From contig USHR01000003.1 in assembly GCA_900554495.1 (NCBI GenBank), positions 1 through 29,094 of the forward strand: 29,094 nucleotides of DNA. Reading direction: 5' to 3'. The DNA is from an uncultured Collinsella sp. GTDB lineage: Bacteria > Actinomycetota > Coriobacteriia > Coriobacteriales > Coriobacteriaceae. The stretch's first letter is position 1. Each line of letters starts with the position of its first letter. The notes beneath the pieces were generated by a model, which saw nothing but the letters and a program-made list of their open reading frames with translations, ran no database searches and was not told where the DNA came from. This document shows positions 22,315 to 29,094 of the stretch, piece by piece. Made by a program: the position numbers and the translations under genes.

Positions 22315-23658
22315 TTACTTAAGCTCGGGCCAGAAATCCTTGTTGGCCTCGATGAGCTCGTCCAGGATCTGCTTGGCAACGCTCGCCGAAGGAATGGTCT
22401 TGGAGAGCGTGAGTGCCTGCCAGAGCTTCTGGTAGCTGCCCTCGACCCAAGCCTGGACAACGAGCTTCTCGACGGAAACCTGCTGCTCCATCAGGCCCTT
22501 CTGGAACTGCGGAATCGGGCCCTGGCAGATCTTCTCAAAGCCGTTGGAACCGACGATGCAAGGCACCTCGACCATGGCCGTCGGGTCGAAGTTGGGCACA
22601 GCGCCATCGTTGGGGACGATCAGCAGGAAGCGCTCGAGCGTGTTCTCGGCCAGTGCGCAGGCAAGGTCGACGATGTAGTTGGCATGTACATCCGGCTCAA
22701 AGCCGCCGTCCTTGGCAGTACCCTTGGCAATGATGTCGCGGCAAGCGCCAAAGACCTTCTTCTCGCGGCCGTCCATAACCTCATTGGCGCGAGTGTAGTT
22801 GGGGTCAGACGTCTCGACGACATAGTCCGGGTACAGGTAATACTTGAGGTAGGTATTGGGAATCGTCTCGGGATCGACAGCATAGACATCCTTGGCCTTG
22901 CCGAAGGTGTGAATCCAGCTCTCCTCGACATGCTGCTCCTTACCGGCCTCGTGCTCGATGCCGTCCAGGTAGCCGTTCTTAGCCATGTGCTCCTTAATCT
23001 GCGGCATGAGGTCGTTGCCCTCCTTGTCGTAGATTTTGCTCCACCAACCAAAGTGGTTGAGGCCGTAGTAGCTATACTGCAGCTCGCGACGATCCTTGAT
23101 GCCGCACATACGGCTCATCTTATCCATAAGGTCGATCGGCATGTCGCAGATGTTGATGATGCGGCTGTTGGGGCGCAGCACGCGGCAGGCCTCGGCGACG
23201 ATGGCCGCGGGGTTGGAGTAGTTGAGCATCCAGGCGTTGGGGCTGTACTTCTCCATGTAGTCGAGGATCTCGATGACACCACCGATGGAGCGCATGCCGT
23301 AGGCGATACCGCCGGCACCGCAGGTCTCTTGGCCAACGCAGCCGTACTTGAGAGGAATCTTCTCGTCGAGCTCACGCATGGCGTACAGGCCGACGCGGAT
23401 GTGAGCAAGAACGAAGTCGGTCCCGGTGAATGCGGTTTCGGGGTCGGTGGTGTAGTTGAACTCAACCTCGGGAGCGTTCTCGTGGAAGTAGATCTCGCAG
23501 GCCTTTGCCACGATCTCCTGGCGCTCGGCGTTGTTGTCGTAGAAGGTCACCTTGTTGACCGGGAAGCGGTCGCGCTCCTCAAGCAGCATCAGAGCGATGC
23601 CCGGAGTGAAGGTAGAGCCACCGCCGGCAATGGTCACGGCATAGTTTTTCTTGGACAT
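22315..23658 (-). CDS. malH: 6-phospho-alpha-glucosidase, glycoside hydrolase family 4
   Basis: This 447-aa protein is very close in layout to GlvA/MalH-type GH4 enzymes. It has the NAD-binding loop AGGGSTFTPG (11-20), NYSNPAAIV (146-154), the metal ligand Cys171 and catalytic Asp172 in NICDMPID, the second ligand His202 in LNHFGWW, and a probable catalytic tyrosine at 270 in PNTYLKYYLYP. Cys171, Asp172 and His202 fall at the same numbers reported for B. subtilis GlvA. It uses NAD and Mn to cleave 6-phospho-alpha-glucosides (maltose-6-P and isomers, maltitol-6-P) to glucose-6-P. The start follows GGAGG. It lies downstream of the PTS EIICB gene on the same strand. The gene symbol reflects the subfamily, not a tested substrate. 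Confidence 0.93.
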   Translation of the reverse strand: MSKKNYAVTIAGGGSTFTPGIALMLLEERDRFPVNKVTFYDNNAERQEIVAKACEIYFHENAPEVEFNYTTDPETAFTGTDFVLAHIRVGLYAMRELDEKIPLKYGCVGQETCGAGGIAYGMRSIGGVIEILDYMEKYSPNAWMLNYSNPAAIVAEACRVLRPNSRIINICDMPIDLMDKMSRMCGIKDRRELQYSYYGLNHFGWWSKIYDKEGNDLMPQIKEHMAKNGYLDGIEHEAGKEQHVEESWIHTFGKAKDVYAVDPETIPNTYLKYYLYPDYVVETSDPNYTRANEVMDGREKKVFGACRDIIAKGTAKDGGFEPDVHANYIVDLACALAENTLERFLLIVPNDGAVPNFDPTAMVEVPCIVGSNGFEKICQGPIPQFQKGLMEQQVSVEKLVVQAWVEGSYQKLWQALTLSKTIPSASVAKQILDELIEANKDFWPELK

Positions 23659-23756
23659 GATGTCCTCCTCATTCTGGCCGCTTGCTCAATCCGTCCCCGC
23701 ACGCGGCCTTGCGCGGTTTGGAATTGTTACCTAGAAGTGGAGTTTTTTATCTCTAG

Positions 23757-23796
23757 AATCGGCCTTGCGGTGCATACCGGCTCTGCAAGGCCGATT
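23757..23796. promoter_or_regulatory. 12-bp stem hairpin between PTS and GH4 genes
   Basis: AATCGGCCTTGC (23757-23768) and GCAAGGCCGATT (23785-23796) pair perfectly around 16 bases. It sits 19 bases after the EIICB stop in the direction of transcription, inside the 156-bp gap to the GH4 gene. On the minus strand it is followed by AT-rich but not U-run sequence. It may be a partial terminator or RNA stabiliser that sets the ratio of transporter to hydrolase. Confidence 0.55.
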
Positions 23797-23814
23797 GTTT
23801 CGATGGACGATGGT

Positions 23815-25425
23815 TTACAGAAGACTCTCGAACTTCAGAAGACTCTCGAACTTCTCGCGAACCTGCGGGACGGTAAGGCCGATGATGACCTGGATTGACT
23901 GACCTTGGACCACCAAGCCATGCGTACCGATCGCCTTGAAGGAAGCCTCGGGTGCAACGACGCTCTTGTCCTTGACGTTAACGCGCAGACGGGTAGCGCA
24001 GTTAGTTACATCGATGATGTTATCCGTGCCACCGAGCAGATCGAGGATGTTCTCGGCAAGCACCAAGCGCTCATCATCTTTACTCTGGGCGACCGATTTG
24101 CCAGCAGCAGCACCGCCCTGCTTTTGCTTGTAGTCGGCCTTGGACTTGAGCTCGACCTCAACATCGTCATCCTCGCGACCGGGGGTCTTAAAGTCGAACT
24201 TGACGATCAGGAAACGGAAGACCACGACCCAAAGGGCGGTAAAGCACAGACCGACAAGGATGGAGATGGCGTACTGCAGACCGTGTGCGGCCCAAAGGGG
24301 CAGCCAGTCCCACGAGAGCATCGAGATGATGCCGCCGTCGAAGATGCCCACGACACCAAGGAGGTTTTGAGCCATGCAGCCGAGCGCTCCGAGCACGCAG
24401 TGGACGACGAACAGGCCGGGCGCGATGAACAGGAAGGTGAAGTCAAGCGGCTCGGTGATACCGCAAAGCATAGCGGTAAGGGTGACCGGGATCAGCAGAG
24501 CCTTGACGCGCTGCTTGCGCTCGGGTTTGGCGGTCATATAAAACGCAATGGCGACGCCAAGCGAGCCGAAGACCTTAGTCCAACCAGGGCAGGTATAGGC
24601 AGCCCAGGGTGCGGCATCCTTAAGAGCAATGCTCGGATCGGCAGCCAGTTGGGGCAGGATGTTGGCCCAAGCAGCAAAGATGCCGCCGTTGACCGCCGCG
24701 TTGTCGTAATAGAACGGCGTATAGATAAAGTGGTGCAGGCCTGTAGGGATCAGCACGCGCTCGAAGAAAGCAAAGACACCCACGCCAAACGTACCGGCGG
24801 AAAGGATGAATCCCTGGAAGGCGGAGATAGCAGCCTGAACATGCGGCCACACCAGGCAGGCGATAAGAGCGACCGGAACCATAACGAAGAAACCGATCAT
24901 ATAGATGAACACGGAGCCCGAGAACACGCCCAGCCACTCAGGAAGTTCGGTGTCGAAGTACTTGTTGTGAAGCATCGTGGCGATACCTGAAATGATAAGC
25001 GCGCCCATGATGCCCATATCAAGCGTTTTGATGCTTGCGATAGTGGCAAGACCAGTACCGCTGCCCGCCTCGACAGAGTAGTCGACCCCAAAGACAGGGC
25101 CCCACTGCCCCAAGATTGTGCTTACAAAGTAGTTGAAGGTAAGGTAGATGGCCAAAGCCTCCATGCAGCAGCGAGCGTTCTGCTTGTTCGCGAGCGAGAT
25201 TGGCAACGCTACGCAAAACAGCAACGGCATCTGGTTAAAGAGTGTCCAACCACCCTGGAGCAGCACATTCCAGCAATCAAACCAAAGATGGCCCGCGGTG
25301 GCCATCTCGCCAAAGATCGCCTCGGTGGTAAACAACGTACCCAGGCCGACGACGATTCCGGAAAATGCGAAAAGAATTGCAGGCGTGTACATTGCACCGC
25401 CGAAACGTTGTATCTTTTGCATCAT
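23815..25425 (-). CDS. PTS alpha-glucoside-specific EIICB permease
   Basis: This 536-aa protein starts at the ATG 25423-25425 (MMQKIQRFGGAMYTPAILFAF), the usual start of MalB/GlvC/AglA-type permeases; the frame stays open upstream to 25566 but that part has no family match. About ten membrane segments fill residues 10-430, with the EIIC signature GITEP at 322-326. The C-terminal EIIB domain has the phosphorylated Cys476 in TNCATRLR. No EIIA domain is present, so a separate EIIA(Glc) must supply phosphate. It should import and 6-phosphorylate an alpha-glucoside. It is next to the matching GH4 hydrolase, and its promoter region carries GntR-type operators. The last six codons (KFESLL) are duplicated in tandem. 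Confidence 0.92.
   Translation of the reverse strand: MMQKIQRFGGAMYTPAILFAFSGIVVGLGTLFTTEAIFGEMATAGHLWFDCWNVLLQGGWTLFNQMPLLFCVALPISLANKQNARCCMEALAIYLTFNYFVSTILGQWGPVFGVDYSVEAGSGTGLATIASIKTLDMGIMGALIISGIATMLHNKYFDTELPEWLGVFSGSVFIYMIGFFVMVPVALIACLVWPHVQAAISAFQGFILSAGTFGVGVFAFFERVLIPTGLHHFIYTPFYYDNAAVNGGIFAAWANILPQLAADPSIALKDAAPWAAYTCPGWTKVFGSLGVAIAFYMTAKPERKQRVKALLIPVTLTAMLCGITEPLDFTFLFIAPGLFVVHCVLGALGCMAQNLLGVVGIFDGGIISMLSWDWLPLWAAHGLQYAISILVGLCFTALWVVVFRFLIVKFDFKTPGREDDDVEVELKSKADYKQKQGGAAAGKSVAQSKDDERLVLAENILDLLGGTDNIIDVTNCATRLRVNVKDKSVVAPEASFKAIGTHGLVVQGQSIQVIIGLTVPQVREKFESLLKFESLL
23818..23853. repeat. 18-bp exact tandem duplication at the EIICB 3' end
   Basis: cagaagactctcgaactt occurs at 23818-23835 and again at 23836-23853, directly before the stop. 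It adds one extra KFESLL to the C-terminus without changing frame. A recent slip-strand duplication is the simplest reading. Confidence 0.92.
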
Positions 25426-25570
25426 GACGGGGAATCCCCCTCTCTTCATTCGGAGCGCTGCGGTTTTGGCTTCACTCGAGACCACAGACGCGCCGTTTGC
25501 GTGTACCTCGTGCAATAGGACGGGTGGGCCCGCTTCCCTGACTTCTTGCGCTTCTATTTTTATCATATCA

Positions 25571-25635
25571 CTTATCTAGACAAGTTAGCATAAATACTAC
25601 GGTCGGTAAACGGTTGATTATTGACCGTAAACGGT
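25571..25635. promoter_or_regulatory. Operators on the PTS side of the divergent region
   Basis: CTTATCTAGACAAG (25571-25584) is a near-palindrome of the form CTTGTCTAGACAAG and fits a GntR/HutC-type dimer site. About 20 bp further on, CGGTAAACGGT (25604-25614) and CCGTAAACGGT (25625-25635) repeat 21 bp apart, two helical turns, each close to the palindrome ACCGTAAACGGT. The second motif differs from the first and implies another regulator. Confidence 0.65.
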
Positions 25636-25701
25636 ATATGTCCAGTATTTTGCCTGTTAAATCTGACATAGCTGATGGCTGCATTTCATTTTTCTTTTCT
25701 A

Positions 25702-25745
25702 CTTGTCTAGATGTGCTTGTCTATATCTATAGACAAGCCTATACT
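25702..25745 (+). promoter_or_regulatory. Dehydrogenase promoter overlapped by GntR-type operators
   Basis: TTGTCT (25717-25722), a 17-base gap and TATACT (25740-25745) make a good sigma70 promoter. A perfect inverted repeat GCTTGTCTATA-TC-TATAGACAAGC (25715-25738) lies exactly between and over these boxes, and a further half-like site CTTGTCTAGA is at 25702-25711. Binding would block polymerase. The regulator is probably the GntR protein encoded at 26873. Confidence 0.82.
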
Positions 25746-25781
25746 TCATTACAACATTCACCGCCACGTTAAGGAGTCACC

Positions 25782-26807
25782 ATGAAAAGCGCGGTCTTCT
25801 ATGGAAAGCACGACCTCAGAGTCGAGGAATCGGCAAAGCCGGCCGTGGGCAGGCGCGACGTTCTGATCAACGTCAAAGCTTGCGGCGTTTGCGGTACCGA
25901 CGTTCATATCTATGAAGGCGACAAGGGTGCAGCCGACGTTACCCCGCCCACGATCCTTGGTCATGAGTTTGCGGGCGTTGTCGAGGCCGTGGGCAGCGAC
26001 GTCGCTGGCTTTAAACCGGGCGATCGCGTGTGCATCGACCCGAACCATCCCTGCGGCTGCTGCGAACCCTGCCGCGACGGAATCAACCACTACTGCGAGC
26101 ATATGACCGGTTACGGCACCACCGTTAACGGCGGCTTTGCCGAGTACTGCTCCGTCGATATGCAGCAAGTCTACAAGTTGGGTGAACACACCAGCTTCGA
26201 GCAGGGTGCCATGACCGAGCCCGTGGCGTGCTGCCTGCACGGCATCGATATGTGCAACATCAAGCCCGGCAGCACGGTTGTCGTTATCGGCGGCGGCATG
26301 ATCGGCCTGCTCATGATGCAGCTCGCCAAAAACGCCGGCGCCACCAAGGTCGTCTTGCTCGAGCCCGTCGAGGGCAAACGCGAGGTTGCACTCAAACTCG
26401 GCGCCGACCTGGCAATTGATTCCATCCACGAGGACGTCCCGGCCCGCCTGAAGCAGGAGGGCGTCGGCAACGTCGACGTTGTAATCGAATGCGTCGGTAA
26501 GCCCGTCACCATTGAGCAGGCCATTAGAATCGCCGGTCATAAGGCCACGGTTATGATGTTCGGACTTACCAAGCCCGATGAGACGATCACCGTCAAGCCC
26601 TTCGAGGTCTTCCAGAAGGAGCTTGTGCTCACCTCGTCCTACATCAACCCTTACACACAGCGTCGCGCGCTCGAACTCATCGACTCCGGCAGGCTCGACG
26701 TTTCTTCGATGGTCGCCAAGGTGGCTTCCCTCGACGAACTCGGCGCCATCCTGTCAGACCCGGCCCTGCGTGCCATGGGCAAATATATAATCGATCCCAG
26801 CAAGTAA
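25782..26807 (+). CDS. Zn-dependent polyol/alcohol dehydrogenase (sorbitol dehydrogenase-like)
   Basis: This 341-aa protein is a medium-chain dehydrogenase. The catalytic zinc ligands are Cys37 (ACGVCGTD), His61 and Glu62 (GHEFAG). The structural zinc site is Cys91, Cys94, Cys97 and Cys105. The NAD-binding turn is VIGGGMIGLL. The overall pattern resembles sorbitol, threonine or galactitol-phosphate dehydrogenases more than ethanol dehydrogenases; the exact substrate cannot be read from the sequence. AAGGAG precedes the ATG. It is divergent from the PTS permease across shared operators and 65 bp upstream of the GntR gene on the same strand, so it belongs to the same sugar regulon. Oxidation of the polyol freed by the GH4 enzyme is a reasonable inferred role. 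Confidence 0.88.
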   Translation: MKSAVFYGKHDLRVEESAKPAVGRRDVLINVKACGVCGTDVHIYEGDKGAADVTPPTILGHEFAGVVEAVGSDVAGFKPGDRVCIDPNHPCGCCEPCRDGINHYCEHMTGYGTTVNGGFAEYCSVDMQQVYKLGEHTSFEQGAMTEPVACCLHGIDMCNIKPGSTVVVIGGGMIGLLMMQLAKNAGATKVVLLEPVEGKREVALKLGADLAIDSIHEDVPARLKQEGVGNVDVVIECVGKPVTIEQAIRIAGHKATVMMFGLTKPDETITVKPFEVFQKELVLTSSYINPYTQRRALELIDSGRLDVSSMVAKVASLDELGAILSDPALRAMGKYIIDPSK

Positions 26808-26872
26808 ATCGATTGACACCTGCACGGACGGCCCTCATCCGTCGTTCACGCACCCAGCTCTAGGAGACCGTC

Positions 26873-27628
26873 ATGGCGCGAGCCATCTTCCAAACTATTT
26901 ATGACAACGTGAAGCAGTCGATTGACGACGGCACATATGCCTATCAGAGTTATCTGCCTTCGGAGACTGAGCTCACGCAGCTGTTTGACTGTTCGCGCAT
27001 GACGGTCCGTCGCGCCATCTCGATGCTTGCGGCAGATGGTTACGTGCTCCCCCAGCAAGGCAAAGGCATGCGCGTCATTCGCAACATCAGTGACGAGACG
27101 AGTCGTGGCGGCGGCGGACTCGAGACCTTTAAGGAAATCGCGACCAGCCGGGGCTTTGAGCTCAAGACTGTCACCACCGTCTTTGAGCTCCTCGTCTGTA
27201 GCAAGGCGCTCTCCAAGATTACCGGGTTTCCCGAAGGCTGCGAGCTTACGCGCGCCAAACGCATCCGTTATGCAGACGGACATGCCGTGTGCTCCGACGA
27301 CTCCTATTACCTAAGCTCACAGGTACCGGGGCTGACACCCGAGATTGTCAACGACTCGATCTATCGTTACCTCGAAGAAGACCTTGGCATTAAGATTGCC
27401 ACGGGCAAACGCGACGTAACGATTGAGCATCCCACGCCCGAGGATACACGCGTACTCGATCTCGACAACTTTAACGCACTCGCCGTTGTACGCGGACAGA
27501 CCTACAACGCCGACGGCATCCTTATGGAATACACCGAGACAAAGCAGGTTCCCAGCTTCTTTTTACTCCATGAAACCGTGACGCGCAACGGCACCGGTCG
27601 AACCGGCCACCAAAGCAGCATGAACTAA
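26873..27628 (+). CDS. GntR/HutC-family transcriptional regulator
   Basis: This 251-aa protein starts at the ATG 26873 with AGGAG upstream. The N-terminal winged helix has IYDNVKQSIDDGTY, then LPSETELTQLFDCSRMTVRRAISMLAADGYV (about 24-60) and QQGKGMRV, the standard GntR pattern. The C-terminal part (about 85-240), with ITGFPEGCELTRAKRIRYADG, SIYRYLEEDLGIKI and VVRGQTYNADGILMEYTETK, is a UTRA-type effector domain, as in TreR and other sugar-phosphate responsive HutC members. It is in an operon with the dehydrogenase. TTGTCTA/TAGACAA operators over that promoter make autoregulated repression likely, with a sugar phosphate as the probable inducer. Confidence 0.92.
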   Translation: MARAIFQTIYDNVKQSIDDGTYAYQSYLPSETELTQLFDCSRMTVRRAISMLAADGYVLPQQGKGMRVIRNISDETSRGGGGLETFKEIATSRGFELKTVTTVFELLVCSKALSKITGFPEGCELTRAKRIRYADGHAVCSDDSYYLSSQVPGLTPEIVNDSIYRYLEEDLGIKIATGKRDVTIEHPTPEDTRVLDLDNFNALAVVRGQTYNADGILMEYTETKQVPSFFLLHETVTRNGTGRTGHQSSMN

Positions 27629-27637
27629 CCATCTATT

Positions 27638-27709
27638 AGTTGCGGTGGAATAGCTCCTAGAATGGCCAGCTTAAGGGCGAAACAGGAACTATTCCACCGC
27701 AACTTTTTG
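27638..27709 (+). terminator. Long-stem terminator after gntR
   Basis: A perfect 16-bp stem AGTTGCGGTGGAATAG (27638-27653) / CTATTCCACCGCAACT (27689-27704) extends inward by TCCT/AGGA after one mismatch and is followed by TTTTGG, with five T in all counting the stem end. It starts 10 bases after the gntR stop. The stem is unusually long for a plain terminator. A second perfect 10-bp hairpin, GGCCGGTGGG/CCCACCGGCC (27709-27718 with 27730-27739), follows and may serve the convergent gene. Confidence 0.8.
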
Positions 27710-27758
27710 GCCGGTGGGGCAGTACCTGTCCCACCGGCCATCATTTACGCTCTTTTAG

Positions 27759-29012
27759 CTAGTCCGCGAGCTTCTCCACCTGATCGAGCATCTTGTCGAG
27801 CTTGGCCTTTGCTTCGGCCTTGACCTTCTCAGCTTCTTCGTGAGCCTTCGCCTTCTGGGCGGCCTTTTCCTCGGCTTCGGGATCGACGACGACCAGATTG
27901 GACGCGTCGTGCTCAACAAGCTTGAGCGCATGCTCGGGACAAACCTTGACACAGGCGCCGCAGCCTAAACAATACGTGGACTCCAACGCAAAGCGGCCGC
28001 TTCCCACCAGATCGCAGGCAAACGTGGGGCACACGTTGACGCACTCGCCGCACGACGTACACTTGTCAAAATCGCACTCCGGCGTGCTCACCTGCATGTT
28101 CTGGGCAAGCTCGGGGTGGTTTTGCAACGTCGAGAGCACCAGTTGGCGCCCGTGCGTGAGCGAACGGCGACGCTTGGTCGTCGTGGTGCCGCACATGGTG
28201 TTGAGTGTGCGCTCGAGCTGCGTGATCTGGTGACGGTGGGCCTTCAACTTCTGCGTCACCGAGGCCAGCGCCGCCGTCGCCGGATTGAGCTTGGTCACCG
28301 TCAGGCCCGTGGTGCGGGCGATCTTTTCCATGTACTCCTTGCGCTCGTACTCGCGGCGCTTATGGCACTTGAGGCTCTTGGGGTCGACCTCCAGGCCCAT
28401 ACCCGTGCCGGACCACTCCTCGGCCTTCGCAATCGCCTCGCCCAGAATATCCTCACCGCCGGTGTTGCGGCATTTATCGCACACGCCCAACGGCAGGTAC
28501 ACACTCACGTTGGGATAGTCGGCCAGTACCGAAAACCAAGTCTCTGCCGTAATATCGCCCACGCAGGCGACGACGACCTCGTTTTCGCGCGGCATGCGCT
28601 TAAGGGCGCGTGTGCAGGTGACGTAGGCGGTCTCGTGGCTCGTAGCAGCAGAGACAATGTCGTCGTAGACGTTTTTGGGTGCAAGGCGCGGAGAGATGAT
28701 CGCCTCCGTCGGGCAAGCAGCGGCGCACAGACCGCACTTGCGACAGGAGTCGAGGATCTCGATGGCGTCTTCCTCGACCTCGATAGCGTTGACCGGGCAC
28801 ACGTCCATGCACGCGGTGCAGCCGCTCTTTTCGTTTTTGCAGGTCAAGCACGGAATGGTGTTGCCGCGCGGACGCTCCTTGTAGTCGGCAGGATTCCACT
28901 GCGGCGCCGACGGATCGAGCGCGTCGGTCACGCCGCCAAGCGGGTTTTTAAGAAAGTCGAAACCCTTGCTGATCTCGATAATGTCATCAAACAGATCGTG
29001 TTCCTGCGCCAT
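27759..29012 (-). CDS. Cytosolic protein with four ferredoxin-type [4Fe-4S] motifs
   Basis: This 417-aa protein starts at the ATG 29010-29012 (MAQEHDLFDD), with AGGGAGG upstream. Two Cys clusters near the N-terminus (CLTCKNEKSGCTACMDVCP and CRKCGLCAAACP) and two near the C-terminus (CTSCGECVNVCP and CLGCGACVKVCP) are ferredoxin-like. Between them lie extra cysteines (VTCTRAL, VVACVG, LGVCDKC) of the type seen in redox-partner or heterodisulfide-reductase-related proteins. The tail is an Ala/Glu/Lys-rich coiled coil. No membrane segment or Tat signal is visible, so it is likely an electron-transfer hub in the cytosol. The partner enzyme is not in the window. The 82 bases to its right contain no gene. 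Confidence 0.85.
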   Translation of the reverse strand: MAQEHDLFDDIIEISKGFDFLKNPLGGVTDALDPSAPQWNPADYKERPRGNTIPCLTCKNEKSGCTACMDVCPVNAIEVEEDAIEILDSCRKCGLCAAACPTEAIISPRLAPKNVYDDIVSAATSHETAYVTCTRALKRMPRENEVVVACVGDITAETWFSVLADYPNVSVYLPLGVCDKCRNTGGEDILGEAIAKAEEWSGTGMGLEVDPKSLKCHKRREYERKEYMEKIARTTGLTVTKLNPATAALASVTQKLKAHRHQITQLERTLNTMCGTTTTKRRRSLTHGRQLVLSTLQNHPELAQNMQVSTPECDFDKCTSCGECVNVCPTFACDLVGSGRFALESTYCLGCGACVKVCPEHALKLVEHDASNLVVVDPEAEEKAAQKAKAHEEAEKVKAEAKAKLDKMLDQVEKLAD

Positions 29013-29094
29013 GCGCGGCCCCTCCCTGAGCAGTGCAAACAAGCAAGAGATAATGATACGCTATCGGCCCACGCCTCGGGCAAATTACACGCGG

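Noticed and set aside
22684..24990. Two long plus-strand frames across the GH4 and PTS genes
   Set aside because: Both are antisense shadows. The minus-strand proteins match known families over their full length.
25426..25566. 47-residue N-terminal extension of the PTS permease
   Set aside because: It has no match to the family and no ribosome site, and it begins next to an operator. The family start MMQKIQRFGG is at 25425.
1..29094. tRNA or rRNA genes
   Set aside because: I saw no cloverleaf-like T-loop (GTTCGAATC) in a suitable context and no rRNA signature anywhere in the window.

Overview
The window reads as about 17 kb of an integrated, mobilizable genetic element joined to about 12 kb of ordinary chromosome. 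The organism is probably a high-GC gut actinobacterium of the class Coriobacteriia, most like Collinsella. This rests on overall base and codon use and on the combination of GuaA, a type I asparaginase, a GH4/PTS sugar cluster and a multi-cluster ferredoxin protein. It is inference from pattern and has not been tested by a search.

Positions 1-8011 form the mobility backbone. A partial helix-turn-helix regulator runs off the left edge and is divergent from a tightly packed rightward operon: excisionase-like protein, tyrosine integrase, ribbon-helix-helix protein, small helical protein and VapE-type P-loop ATPase. A 220-bp intergenic block full of inverted GGTGCC/GGCACC repeats follows and is the best candidate for oriT or a replication origin. 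Next comes the transfer operon: unknown protein, MobC-like protein, MobL/MobP-type relaxase and VirD4-type coupling protein. No mating-channel genes are present, so this looks like an integrative mobilizable element that borrows a helper's secretion system.

Positions 8012-16719 carry cargo. (i) An XRE repressor is divergent from a Tat-type lipoprotein and a membrane-anchored His/Cys-rich repeat protein. (ii) A leftward pair encodes a DUF2958 protein and an unknown small protein. (iii) A leftward type III restriction-modification operon has a 55-aa ribbon-helix-helix gene first, then a methyltransferase gene (mod) broken by a one-base frameshift, then the restriction subunit (res). A perfect 24-bp palindrome sits upstream of the operon. 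Several hairpin-dense non-coding stretches separate these units.

The element appears to end between about 16720 and 17070, just beyond the terminator of guaA. I could not find a matching pair of att repeats.

Positions 17079-29094 are chromosome: guaA, type I asparaginase, an XRE regulator with a 24-bp palindromic operator divergent from an unknown gene, a DUF1648-like membrane protein, ychF, and a sugar regulon. The regulon consists of a GH4 6-phospho-alpha-glucosidase, a PTS EIICB transporter, a Zn-dependent polyol/alcohol dehydrogenase and a GntR regulator. TTGTCTA/TAGACAA operators lie in the divergent promoter region, one of them directly over a sigma70-type promoter. Pairing an alpha-glucoside PTS and phospho-alpha-glucosidase with a sorbitol-dehydrogenase-like enzyme suggests use of a glucosyl-polyol such as maltitol. 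The window ends with a cytosolic protein carrying four ferredoxin-type Cys motifs.
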